This document shows, in pieces, positions 1 to 7,964 of a DNA stretch of 64,000 nt (its first letter is position 1; every line of letters begins with the position of its first letter). The translations under genes and the position numbers were made by a program. The notes beneath the pieces are model-generated. The model was not told the origin of the DNA. It searched no databases and saw nothing but the letters and a program-made list of their open reading frames with translations. Origin of the DNA: Clostridiales bacterium. GTDB taxonomy: Bacteria > Bacillota > Clostridia > Oscillospirales > Acutalibacteraceae. The DNA is taken from assembly GCA_019422525.1 (NCBI GenBank), contig JAHZDE010000002.1:434001-498000 (forward strand), written 5' to 3'.

Positions 1-589
1 GCTTGTGTTCGTGATACAACTGGGAAAGGCAGGTAGCCATTTTTCCGCTGCCAGGACCCGGGGCCGTTACCACAATCAATTCCCGGCTGGTTTCAATATA
101 TTCGTTGCGGCCATATCCTTCATCGCTGACAATTTTGGCAATGTTGGAAGGATACCCTTCAATGGGGTAATGACGATATACACGCACACCAAGAGCTTCC
201 AGGCGTTTCTGGAAAGCTTCGGCTACCGGCTGCCCCTGGAAACAGGTGAGAACAACGCTTCCTACATACAAGCCGCAGTTGCGGAATACATCAATCAGGC
301 GGAGAACATCCACATCATAAGTAATGCCAAGGTCGCCACGAAGTTTATTTTTCTCAATATCGCCGGAGTTGATGACAATCACAACTTCTACCTGGTCTTT
401 TAACTGCAAAAGCATACGCAGCTTGCTGTCCGGCTGGAATCCCGGCAAAACACGGGAAGCATGGTAATCATCGAAGAGTTTTCCGCCAAATTCCAGATAC
501 AGTTTTCCTCCGAATTTGGAAATACGTTCCCGAATATGAGAAGACTGCATTTGAAGATATTTGTCGTTATCAAAGCCGATAGTGTTCAT
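1..589 (-). CDS. DUF1846 family protein, 3' part cut by window edge
   Basis: The visible 196 residues are the N-terminal part of a DUF1846 (UPF0371) protein of about 500 residues. Recognisable stretches are KLYLEFGGKLFDDYHASRVL near residue 30, ADLGITYD-like DLGITYDVDVLRL near 100 and the P-loop-like VVTAPGPGSGKMATCLSQLY near 175. Family members have a nucleotide-binding-like fold but no settled function. The ATG at 589 is preceded by a GGAAGG ribosome binding site, and a good promoter lies at 702-730 on the same strand. The gene runs off the left edge, so its C-terminus is unknown. Confidence 0.9.
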   Translation of the reverse strand, partial: MNTIGFDNDKYLQMQSSHIRERISKFGGKLYLEFGGKLFDDYHASRVLPGFQPDSKLRMLLQLKDQVEVVIVINSGDIEKNKLRGDLGITYDVDVLRLIDVFRNCGLYVGSVVLTCFQGQPVAEAFQKRLEALGVRVYRHYPIEGYPSNIAKIVSDEGYGRNEYIETSRELIVVTAPGPGSGKMATCLSQLYHEHK

Positions 590-701
590 TCATACCCTTC
601 CTTTCCTATAATACGGCGAATCGCCAGAGACTGTCCATTGCAAATTTTTGGCAGAGACAGCCCTAAAATAAGCACTTCTTTACACACAAACACATTTATT
701 T

Positions 702-730
702 ATTATACAGGAAGGGCCTTGTGTTTTCAA
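702..730 (-). promoter_or_regulatory. Sigma-A promoter of the DUF1846 gene
   Basis: On the minus strand TTGAAA (725-730) is followed after 17 bp by TATAAT (702-707). It lies about 115 bp upstream of the DUF1846 start. Between 590 and 884 I see nothing else beyond AT-rich spacer. Confidence 0.7.
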
Positions 731-884
731 GAAAACCAAAGGCAGAAACTGTAAGGATTTTCAGAAGAAAAACTGTATGACTTGGAAGAAGAATACAAGA
801 AATAATACTAATTGTATTGTTTGATGTGTATTATACAAAAAACATTTGATTTAGCACATAAAATCGAAAAAGTGGAAAAGCCTC

Positions 885-913
885 TTGACAAAACCAAAAG
901 AATCCGCTACTAT
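885..913 (+). promoter_or_regulatory. Sigma-A promoter of aroF and its leader
   Basis: A perfect TTGACA (885-890) is followed after exactly 17 bp by TACTAT (908-913). Transcription would start near 920, giving a leader of nearly 300 nt before aroF that contains the leader peptide and a terminator. Confidence 0.8.
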
Positions 914-964
914 GAAATACAGAAATTCAAACGGGCTTGTCCCGTGGATTTACAGGAGCTTCAC

Positions 965-1102
965 ATGAACGCAGCTATTTGCACAACTCGATTTACCAGC
1001 TTTGGGTATCCCCGCTATTTTATGGCGTGGGATTTTTCCGCGTGCAATTGTTTTCACTGTGACGCTTCCGAGTGCAGACCGGTAAAAGGGGATTCCCAGT
1101 AA
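965..1102 (+). CDS. Aromatic-rich leader peptide of aroF (45 aa)
   Basis: A short frame begins with ATG after a good site (AGGAG, six-base spacer). It encodes 45 residues, of which eight between positions 10 and 30 are aromatic: F10, F13, Y15, Y18, F19, W22, F24 and F30. All three aromatic amino acids made by the downstream pathway are represented. The stop codon (1100-1102) lies just ahead of a long inverted repeat and the terminator at 1136-1168. This matches classic attenuation, where slow decoding at Phe/Tyr/Trp codons favours an antiterminator. It is also unusually rich in Cys (five). The peptide itself probably has no other function. The attenuation role is inferred; frame, ribosome binding site and composition are seen directly. 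Confidence 0.7.
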   Translation: MNAAICTTRFTSFGYPRYFMAWDFSACNCFHCDASECRPVKGDSQ

Positions 1103-1107
1103 AGCCG

Positions 1108-1175
1108 GTTTTCCAAAATATTTTTGGGTATTGTCAGCGGAGCCAGCAGTGGCTCCGCTTTTTCTTTTGGAAAAC
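1108..1175 (+). terminator. Attenuator hairpins upstream of aroF
   Basis: The core is a perfect 10-bp stem, AGCGGAGCCA (1136-1145) with TGGCTCCGCT (1150-1159), loop GCAG, followed by a T-rich run to 1168: a typical intrinsic terminator. It is nested inside a second inverted repeat, GTTTTCCAAAA (1108-1118) with TTTTGGAAAAC (1165-1175). The outer left arm starts five bases after the leader-peptide stop, so a ribosome releasing there would cover it. A partly competing pairing of GCTTCCG (around 1063) with CGGAGC of the terminator is possible but weak. Confidence 0.75.
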
Positions 1176-1215
1176 AGCCGCCCTGGCCCACATTTTACCA
1201 ACAGGAGGAATAAAA

Positions 1216-2229
1216 ATGATTATCGTACTCAAACCGAATTGTAGTCAGGAACAGCTCGAACACTTCACACAGGCCATTACCCGTAATCACAATGTCAAGG
1301 TAAATACTTGGGTAGGTACCCAAAGTACCGTATTGGGATTGATTGGTGATACTTCCACTATTGACATTGATTACGTGGCAGCACAGAGTTTTGTGGAAAG
1401 CGTAAAACGAGTACAGGAGCCCTATAAAAAGGCAAACCGGAAATTCCATCCCGATGATACGGTGATTACCCTGCCAGGAGGGCAAAAAATTGGCGATGGC
1501 TCTCTGGCACTGATTGCAGGTCCCTGTTCGGTAGAAAGTGAAGAGCAGATTTGTGAGGTCGCCCGTCGAGTAAAAGCTGCCGGCGCCCAGTTCCTGCGGG
1601 GCGGCGCATTCAAACCCAGAACCAGCCCGTATGCATTCCAGGGAATGAAAGCACAGGGATTGGAGCTGCTGCGGGAAGCAAGAGCCAAAACCGGGCTGCC
1701 AATTGTAACCGAAATCATGAGTGCCGAGCATATTCCGCTTTTTGAAGATGTGGACATCATCCAGGTAGGTGCACGGAACATGCAGAACTTTGAGCTGTTA
1801 AAGGAGCTCGGTAAGCTGCGCAAGCCGATTTTGCTGAAGCGCGGACTTTCCAGTACCATTGAAGAATTGCTGATGAGCGCCGAGTATATTATGGCCGGCG
1901 GAAACGACCAGGTGATTTTGTGCGAGCGGGGTATTCGTACGTACGAAACCTTTACCCGCAATACGCTGGATATTTCCGCAGTGCCGATCCTCAAAAAGTT
2001 GTCTCATCTTCCGGTTGTAGTAGACCCCAGCCATGCTTCCGGTATTGCCTGGTTGGTTGAACCACTGGCAATGGCAGCAGTGGCGGCAGGTGCAGACGGT
2101 TTGATTATTGAAGTACACAATGACCCCAGCCACGCACTTTCTGATGGTGCTCAGTCCCTCACGCCGGACCAGTTTGATAAGGTGGCAGCCCATGTAAAGA
2201 AAGCGGCTTCTGTACTCCGGGAAGCATAA
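1216..2229 (+). CDS. aroF: 3-deoxy-7-phosphoheptulonate (DAHP) synthase
   Basis: This enzyme condenses phosphoenolpyruvate and erythrose 4-phosphate to DAHP, the entry step of the shikimate pathway. The 337-residue protein is the type I-beta form: a ferredoxin-like/ACT-like N-terminal domain (about 1-70), then a TIM barrel. Visible barrel motifs include AGPCSVES near residue 98, the FLRGGAFKPRTSPYAFQG region near 130, the LLKRGLSS lysine region near 210 and DPSHASG near 275. The start is the ATG after AGGAGG; an upstream in-frame extension was rejected because it covers the attenuator. The N-terminal domain is the usual site of feedback inhibition in this type, so control is probably both at transcript level (leader attenuator) and allosteric. 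tyrA follows after 200 bp. Confidence 0.95.
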   Translation: MIIVLKPNCSQEQLEHFTQAITRNHNVKVNTWVGTQSTVLGLIGDTSTIDIDYVAAQSFVESVKRVQEPYKKANRKFHPDDTVITLPGGQKIGDGSLALIAGPCSVESEEQICEVARRVKAAGAQFLRGGAFKPRTSPYAFQGMKAQGLELLREARAKTGLPIVTEIMSAEHIPLFEDVDIIQVGARNMQNFELLKELGKLRKPILLKRGLSSTIEELLMSAEYIMAGGNDQVILCERGIRTYETFTRNTLDISAVPILKKLSHLPVVVDPSHASGIAWLVEPLAMAAVAAGADGLIIEVHNDPSHALSDGAQSLTPDQFDKVAAHVKKAASVLREA

Positions 2230-2237
2230 TAAAAAAA

Positions 2238-2267
2238 GCCCCAACCCGAAATGAATCGGGCCGGGGC
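2238..2267 (+). terminator. Hairpin after aroF
   Basis: GCCCC (2238-2242) pairs with GGGGC (2263-2267) and the inner CCCGA with TCGGG. No T-run follows on the + strand, though an A-run precedes it, so it would look better as a minus-strand terminator. It may be an mRNA-end or processing hairpin between aroF and tyrA. Confidence 0.45.
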
Positions 2268-2429
2268 GAGGGGGCAGTTTCATAGAGAAGACCTTGTTTA
2301 TACGAGTTATCTATAAACATATTATAATGTTTTATTCTCTAAATGTAAATATTTATTATAAAAATCATCTAATTTCTCTATTGATGAATCAATAAAGTAT
2401 AGTGTGAAATACAGAAAGGGGCTCTGAAA

Positions 2430-3269
2430 ATGGAGAAAAAAACCATTATTGTTGTAGGGTTAGGAGTTATAGGCGGCTCCATTGCCAAAGCTCTTTCTGC
2501 TTTCACTTCCTATCGGGTTTTGGGGATGGATACCGACCCGGAAGTAGTGGATGAAGCCGTTGCTTGTGGCGCCATCGAACGGCGTGGATATGAAGAGGAC
2601 TTGCCTCAGGCAGATGTACTCTGGCTGTGTCTCTACCCTCAGGCAGCGGTGGATTTTGCCTGCAAATATGGAGCCGCACTAAAACCGAAGTGTATTGTGA
2701 CAGATGCCTGCGGGATTAAAAATGCCGTATGCCCTCAGCTAAAAGCTCTTTCGCAGAAACTGGGATTTGTATTTGTAGGCGGTCACCCCATGGCGGGAAA
2801 AGAACGCAATGGTTTTGCAGTCAGCGAAGCCACTCTGTTTCGAGGAGCCAGCTATTTATTGGTCCCCTGTGGTGCCCCAAAATGGGCGGAATCTTTTATG
2901 GAAAAATTGGCTTTACAAATAGGGTTCGGACAGGTAGTGAAAACTACGCCGGCTCATCATGATGAAATGATAGCCTATACTTCCCAGCTTCCCCATGCAT
3001 TGGCCTGTGCCTATGTCCTTAGCCCCCGGTGTCCAGGACATAAGGGATATTCAGCGGGCAGCTATCGGGATGTTTCCCGGGTGGCCCGTATCAATGAAAC
3101 TTTGTGGACAGAGCTGTTTTTAGAAAATCGGGAAGCGTTGTCCCGGGAATTGTCTACGCTCATGGAAAATCTAAGCGCCATTCAAACAGCACTGGACACA
3201 GAGGATGAAAATGCACTGAGAAGCCTTCTGCGAAAGGGCCGCGAAGTAAAAGAATCACTGGGAGAATAA
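2430..3269 (+). CDS. tyrA: Prephenate dehydrogenase
   Basis: It oxidatively decarboxylates prephenate to 4-hydroxyphenylpyruvate on the tyrosine branch. The 279-residue size fits the monofunctional family. A Rossmann glycine motif, GLGVIGGSIAKAL, lies at about residues 10-22 and points to NAD(P). The substrate-binding part includes GGHPMAGKERNGF near 117 and the conserved SQLPHALACAY region near 185, with its histidine. No ACT domain is fused, unlike some Bacillus TyrA. It is followed by aroB after 61 bp, consistent with one aromatic operon. Confidence 0.95.
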   Translation: MEKKTIIVVGLGVIGGSIAKALSAFTSYRVLGMDTDPEVVDEAVACGAIERRGYEEDLPQADVLWLCLYPQAAVDFACKYGAALKPKCIVTDACGIKNAVCPQLKALSQKLGFVFVGGHPMAGKERNGFAVSEATLFRGASYLLVPCGAPKWAESFMEKLALQIGFGQVVKTTPAHHDEMIAYTSQLPHALACAYVLSPRCPGHKGYSAGSYRDVSRVARINETLWTELFLENREALSRELSTLMENLSAIQTALDTEDENALRSLLRKGREVKESLGE

Positions 3270-3330
3270 AAGCACAGGACAAGTATTGTAAATCAGAAAG
3301 TGAATGTAGTATTTCGAAAGGAGCCTTGTT

Positions 3331-4377
3331 ATGGAACTGACTGTACGAACTGCAAAACCTTATTCTATCTTGCTGGAGCGGGGCCTGCTGGCCCACACCG
3401 GAAAACACTGTCTTTCCCTGTTTCCCACAGGAACCCGTGCCATGGTCATCAGTGACAGCAATGTGTTTCCTCTCTATGGAGAAACAGTAATGGCTTCCCT
3501 CCGTCAGGCGGGATATGAGGCTCATTCCTGTGTGTTTCCTGCCGGGGAGCAGAGCAAGCTCCTTTCTACAGTGGAGACGTTTTATCGGGCACTGGCAGAA
3601 AACGGTTTTACCCGCAGTGACTTTGTGGTAGCCTTAGGCGGCGGTGTTGTGGGGGATATGGCCGGTTTTGCTGCGGCTACCTTTCTGCGTGGCATAGATT
3701 TTATCCAGATTCCCACTACTCTGTTGGCACAGGTGGATTCCAGTGTGGGGGGGAAAACCGGCATCGATTTGTCTTTTGGAAAGAATCTGGTGGGAGCCTT
3801 CCATCAGCCCCGGCTGGTGCTCATCGACCCGGAAACCCTTTTCTCCTTGCCGCCCCACTTCTTCGCTGACGGAATGGGGGAAGTTATCAAATATGGATGT
3901 ATTCGTCGGCCTGCCCTGTTTGACCGTTTGATGAATGAGAATGTGCAGGAGCACTTGGAAGAGGTCATCTATGAGTGTGTAGACTGCAAAAGGGAAATTG
4001 TAGAGGCAGATGCACTGGAAAAGGGAGAGAGGATGCTTTTGAACTTCGGCCATACGTTGGGACATGCGCTGGAAAAACTGTATGGATTTTCCGGGTTGAG
4101 CCACGGCGAGGCGGTAGGCATTGGGATGGTGCTGATAGCCAAAGCCGGGGAGCGTGCTGGGCTGACTGCGTCGGGAACTGGGGAGAAGATTGCGGCGCTG
4201 TTGGAAAAGTATCATCTGCCTACAAAGACCGACCGAACCATGGACGAAATCGCAGGAGCAACGGCACTGGATAAAAAAAGTACCGGAAACAAGCTTCGGC
4301 TGATTTTGCTTCATGACATTGGAGACGCGTATATTTACACGCTGCCTCGGGAAAATTTACAGGAATTTTTGAAGTAA
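3331..4377 (+). CDS. aroB: 3-dehydroquinate synthase
   Basis: It converts DAHP to 3-dehydroquinate, using NAD+ transiently and a divalent metal. At 348 residues it is typical. Visible motifs are GGGVVGDMAGF (about 104-114), the PTTLLAQVDSSVGGKTGID stretch near 130 and the metal-binding region with EVIKYG near 185 and the two histidines of NFGHTLGHALE near 235. The start is an ATG after a GAAAGGAG site. It lies between tyrA and aroA in the same direction. Confidence 0.96.
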   Translation: MELTVRTAKPYSILLERGLLAHTGKHCLSLFPTGTRAMVISDSNVFPLYGETVMASLRQAGYEAHSCVFPAGEQSKLLSTVETFYRALAENGFTRSDFVVALGGGVVGDMAGFAAATFLRGIDFIQIPTTLLAQVDSSVGGKTGIDLSFGKNLVGAFHQPRLVLIDPETLFSLPPHFFADGMGEVIKYGCIRRPALFDRLMNENVQEHLEEVIYECVDCKREIVEADALEKGERMLLNFGHTLGHALEKLYGFSGLSHGEAVGIGMVLIAKAGERAGLTASGTGEKIAALLEKYHLPTKTDRTMDEIAGATALDKKSTGNKLRLILLHDIGDAYIYTLPRENLQEFLK

Positions 4378-4475
4378 CTCCCCCCCTCAGGGTTGGGGCC
4401 AAATAACGTCCCTTTCTTTGAGGGGGCACGCGATGCGTGGCGGAAGGAGTAATTCCCTCATCGATCGTTTTACAA
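4378..4475. repeat. Degenerate palindromic intergenic repeat
   Basis: The aroB-aroA gap holds C-rich and G-rich blocks (CTCCCCCCCTCAGGG near 4377, TTTGAGGGGGC near 4417, then GGCGGAAGGAGT). They resemble a worn copy of the small palindromic element often seen between genes of Ruminococcaceae, typically with CTCCCTC...GAGGGAG arms. No second copy was seen in this window, so the assignment rests on resemblance only. Confidence 0.3.
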
Positions 4476-4491
4476 TGAAAGGAGCCCGTCT

Positions 4492-5802
4492 ATGAGCACT
4501 GTTACCTATACTCCCGCCGAAATTTCCGGCACGCTGGCCATGCCGCCCTCCAAAAGCGCCGCCCACCGGGCCATCCTCTGCGCGGCGTTGGCAAAGGGCG
4601 TGAGCACGCTCTGCCCCATTGATCCCAGCCAGGATATGTTTGCCACTATGGAAGCAGTGCAGGCCATGGGCGCGGCGGTTTCCTATGAGAAAGAAACCCG
4701 CACCCTCACCGTAGACGGCTCCCGCACCGGCACTATTCCCGCCGGGGAAATCCACTGCCGGGAATCCGGCTCCACTTTGCGGTTTTGTATTCCCATTGCC
4801 GCCGCTTTGGGCATGGAGGCAACTTTTACCGGCAGCGGGCGGCTTCCTGAGCGCCCCATCGGTTGCTATCTGGACTGTTTGCCCAGCCACGACGTTTCCT
4901 GCCGCACAGAAGGCGGCTTGCCATTCTCTATTTCCGGCAAACTCACCCCTGGAGAATTCACCTTGCCGGGAAACATCAGCTCTCAATTTATCACCGGCCT
5001 GCTGTACGCTCTACCTCTGTTGGACGGCGACAGCCGACTGACCCTTTCCACCCCGCTGGAGTCCGCCGGGTATGTGGACATGACCCTTTCTGCCCTCCAT
5101 GATTTCGGTGTGGAGGTGCAGCCTATCGAAAACGGCTGGTTCATCCCCGGCGGGCAACACTACCACCCCGGACAAGTACAGGTGGAGGGGGACTGGTCAC
5201 AGGCGGCGTTTTATCTGGCCATGGGCGCTCTTTCCGGCGGTCCCCTGACCCTCACCGGCCTGCGGAAAGATTCCGTGCAGGGCGACCGGGTATGTGCGGA
5301 GCTTTTTCGGAAATTTGGCGCAGAGGTGAAATGGGAGGGGGAGAGCCTCACCGTTTCCAACTCAAAGGCAAAACAGCCCTTTGCCGGGCTATCCGGGCAG
5401 GAGATCGACGCTTCCCAGGCGCCCGACCTGGTGCCGGTATTGGCCGCGACGGCAGCCTGTGTACAGGGGGAAACCCGCATTTACAACGCCCAGCGGCTCA
5501 AATTAAAGGAGAGCGATCGCCTTGCCGCCATGACTCAGTGTCTTTCTGCTTTGGGCGCGGACATCCACGAAACTGGGGACGGCCTGCTCATTCAAGGCAA
5601 GTCCATGCTTACCGGTGGGGAGGCCCCGGGCTTTAACGATCACCGGGTACTCATGGCCCTTTCGGCGGCGGCGCTCCGCTGTGAAGGCCCTGTCACCGTT
5701 ACCGACGCGGAGAGCGTCAACAAATCCTATCCGGCCTTTTACCGGGATTACCAATCTATAGGAGGAAACTGCCAATGTCATCCACTTGGGGAAACCATAT
5801 AA
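4492..5802 (+). CDS. aroA: 3-phosphoshikimate 1-carboxyvinyltransferase (EPSP synthase)
   Basis: It transfers the enolpyruvyl group of PEP to shikimate 3-phosphate. The 436-residue protein has the two-domain layout. Motifs visible are PPSKSAAHRA near residue 17, RESGSTLRF near 88 (in place of the GNAGTxxR signature), KESDRLAAM near 340 and NDHRVLMALSAAAL near 383. The ATG follows a GAAAGGAG site. Its last 28 bases overlap aroC in another frame, pointing to coupled translation. Confidence 0.95.
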   Translation: MSTVTYTPAEISGTLAMPPSKSAAHRAILCAALAKGVSTLCPIDPSQDMFATMEAVQAMGAAVSYEKETRTLTVDGSRTGTIPAGEIHCRESGSTLRFCIPIAAALGMEATFTGSGRLPERPIGCYLDCLPSHDVSCRTEGGLPFSISGKLTPGEFTLPGNISSQFITGLLYALPLLDGDSRLTLSTPLESAGYVDMTLSALHDFGVEVQPIENGWFIPGGQHYHPGQVQVEGDWSQAAFYLAMGALSGGPLTLTGLRKDSVQGDRVCAELFRKFGAEVKWEGESLTVSNSKAKQPFAGLSGQEIDASQAPDLVPVLAATAACVQGETRIYNAQRLKLKESDRLAAMTQCLSALGADIHETGDGLLIQGKSMLTGGEAPGFNDHRVLMALSAAALRCEGPVTVTDAESVNKSYPAFYRDYQSIGGNCQCHPLGETI

Positions 5803-6854
5803 AGCTGTCCATTTTCGGCGGGAGCCATACCGAAGCCATCGGCGTGGTGATTGACGGACTTCCTGCCGGAGAAACCATTGATTTTGACGCGATTCTGTGT
5901 CAGATGGCGCGCCGTGCGCCGGGTCGGGATAAAAGCTCCACCCCACGCAAAGAGAGCGATACGCCCCGTGTGCTTTCCGGATTGCTGGACGGAGTGCTCA
6001 CCGGTGCGCCGCTGGCGGCAGTGATTGAGAACACCAACACGCGCTCTAAAGATTACAGCGAGCTGAAAGTGCATCCCCGGCCGGGCCATGCCGACTACCC
6101 CGCTTCGGTGCGGTACAAAAACGCCAATGATATCCGGGGTGGCGGGCATTTTTCCGGACGGCTCACCGCTTGCCTGGTGTTTGCCGGGGCAGTGTGCCGC
6201 CAGCTGCTGGAAAAGCGCGGTGTGGTCATTGGCGGCCATGTACTGTCCATAGGAAGTGTACAGGAGGAACGCTTTGACCCGGTAAATGTCTCGAAAGAAG
6301 AGCTTTCCGCTCTTTCTCAGCGGTACTTTCCTGTGCGGGGAGAAGGCGTGGAAGAAGCCATGCGAGAAGTGATTGAAAGCGCCCGGATGTCTCAGAACAG
6401 CATTGGCGGCGTGGTGGAGTGCGCCGTGGTGGGGATGCCTGCCGGTATTGGTTCGCCCATGTTTGGCGGCGTGGAAAATGTGCTGGCTTCCATCATTTAC
6501 GGTGTTCCAGCTGTAAAAGGCGTGGAATTCGGTGACGGATTCGGGGTTGCTACTCTCCACGGCAGCGAGAATAACGACCCTTATTATTACGACGAAACAG
6601 GAAAGGTGAAGACTCGCACCAACCATGCCGGGGGTATTTTGGGCGGCATTACTACGGGGATGCCTATTGTGTTCCGGGCAGCGGTGAAGCCCACCTCTTC
6701 CATTTCCCTGGAACAGGACACGGTGGATTTGGTGACAGGGGAAAACGTCAAGCTGTCCGTGCATGGAAGACACGACCCATGCATTGTGCCCAGAGCAGTG
6801 CCGGTGATTGAGAGTGTGGCGGCGGTTGCGCTGTTGGATATGATGATGGACTGA
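5775..6854 (+). CDS. aroC: Chorismate synthase
   Basis: It makes chorismate from EPSP using reduced FMN. The 359-residue length is normal. Signatures include the N-terminal GGSHTEAIGVVIDGLPAGE, RRAPGRDKSSTPRKESD near residue 45, GGGHFSGRLT near 122 and the C-terminal SVHGRHDPC region near 328. The start lies inside the end of aroA behind an AGGAGG site (5761-5767), fixing the start. Chorismate feeds TyrA and PheA encoded on either side. Confidence 0.96.
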   Translation: MSSTWGNHIKLSIFGGSHTEAIGVVIDGLPAGETIDFDAILCQMARRAPGRDKSSTPRKESDTPRVLSGLLDGVLTGAPLAAVIENTNTRSKDYSELKVHPRPGHADYPASVRYKNANDIRGGGHFSGRLTACLVFAGAVCRQLLEKRGVVIGGHVLSIGSVQEERFDPVNVSKEELSALSQRYFPVRGEGVEEAMREVIESARMSQNSIGGVVECAVVGMPAGIGSPMFGGVENVLASIIYGVPAVKGVEFGDGFGVATLHGSENNDPYYYDETGKVKTRTNHAGGILGGITTGMPIVFRAAVKPTSSISLEQDTVDLVTGENVKLSVHGRHDPCIVPRAVPVIESVAAVALLDMMMD

Positions 6855-6870
6855 AAAATAGAGGGAAACC

Positions 6871-7413
6871 ATGCAAAATCAATGGATACAGCTGATACCC
6901 GCGGAGGTATCTCTTGCAGAGCAAGTGGTCGATTATTACCAGAGAAACCGAAAATTTTTAGAAAAGTTTGAACCGGTGAGAACGCAAGACTTCTTTTCGC
7001 TTGCCTATCAACGAGAAGTGCTGCAAAAGGAAATCGCGGATCGTAAAGAAAAAACAGCATTTCGTTTTTATATTAAATTGGTAGAACAGCCTGAAAAAAT
7101 TATTGGAATAATCGGTTTGAATAATGTCGTGTGGGGGGCTTTTTGCTCCGCTTTTTTGGGATACAAATTAGACGAACAGTTTATCAACCAGGGGTACATG
7201 TCAATGGCTGTCTCTATGATTACCCAATATGCTTTTGAAGAATTGCATTTACATCGTATCGAGGCAAATGTGATGCCCAGAAATCAGGCTTCGCTGAGAG
7301 TTTTGCAGAAAAATCAATTCGAAAATGAAGGAATTTCCAAATATTATCTCAAAATCAACGGCGTTTGGGAGGATCATATCCATATGGTCAAAATAAATTA
7401 TGACATGCATTGA
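6871..7413 (+). CDS. GNAT acetyltransferase, RimJ/RimL type
   Basis: A 180-residue protein with the layout of ribosomal-protein/N-terminal acetyltransferases of the RimJ/RimL group: an N-terminal ETERL-like region, GIIGLNNVVWGAF, then GYKLDEQFINQGYMSMAV with the acetyl-CoA-loop character, and RIEANVMPRNQASLRVLQKN near residue 138. The last part, with NxxS and hydrophobic residues, is the usual C-terminal half. The substrate cannot be told. It follows aroC after 16 bp but is AT-richer than its neighbours, so it may be a later insertion in the aromatic operon. Confidence 0.8.
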   Translation: MQNQWIQLIPAEVSLAEQVVDYYQRNRKFLEKFEPVRTQDFFSLAYQREVLQKEIADRKEKTAFRFYIKLVEQPEKIIGIIGLNNVVWGAFCSAFLGYKLDEQFINQGYMSMAVSMITQYAFEELHLHRIEANVMPRNQASLRVLQKNQFENEGISKYYLKINGVWEDHIHMVKINYDMH

Positions 7414-7443
7414 TTTTGAGTTGGGAAGGAAAGAAGTGAAACC

Positions 7444-7902
7444 ATGACCATCCGAAAAATGACACCGCAGGATTATCCGGCCGTTTCTGGAATGATGGAG
7501 GCTCTTCACCACCTTCATGTAGAAAACCGTCCGGATTTATTCACACAGACGATGTGCGAAAATTTTCAGGAAACATATGACGCAATGATACAGGACGACA
7601 CCTGTATTCCTTTGCTGGCAGAAGAGGATGGCTGTCCGCTGGGGTTTTGCGTGCTTTATCTTCAGGAGCCCAGAGGAACCATGCTGCAAAAGACAGCCCA
7701 TATGGATGACCTGTTTGTTGCGGAAAAGGCTCGGCGAAAGGGTGTAGCGAAACAACTTTACAGAGAAGCACAAGCCCGGGCACGTGCCGCCGGAGCAGTT
7801 TGTATGACGCTCAAAGTCTGGGCGTTTAATGAACCGGCTATCGCTTTTTACCGCTCTATGGGTATGAAAGTCCGTAGCTATTTTTTAGAAAAGGCACTGT
7901 AG
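7444..7902 (+). CDS. GNAT acetyltransferase
   Basis: A 152-residue single-domain GNAT. The acetyl-CoA binding loop is the RRKGVAKQLY stretch near residue 98, preceded by the beta-4 segment HMDDLFVAEKAR; LKVWAFNEPAIAFYRSMGM near 122 is the canonical C-terminal half. Substrate unknown. It lies 30 bp after the previous GNAT and 62 bp before pheA, all in the same direction. Confidence 0.85.
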   Translation: MTIRKMTPQDYPAVSGMMEALHHLHVENRPDLFTQTMCENFQETYDAMIQDDTCIPLLAEEDGCPLGFCVLYLQEPRGTMLQKTAHMDDLFVAEKARRKGVAKQLYREAQARARAAGAVCMTLKVWAFNEPAIAFYRSMGMKVRSYFLEKAL

Positions 7903-7964
7903 TTCATAGCATCATGAGGAGTTTTTATTATTATTGATTTTTTTCATAGAAAGGCGGCCCGATC

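Noticed and set aside
812..1102. The longer 96-codon frame that contains the leader peptide.
   Set aside because: Its upstream part lies before the promoter and has no ribosome site; only the last 45 codons follow AGGAG.
920..1215. A T-box riboswitch upstream of aroF.
   Set aside because: The conserved T-box sequence (AGGGTGGNACCGCG type) and specifier stem are absent; a translated aromatic-rich leader explains the region better.
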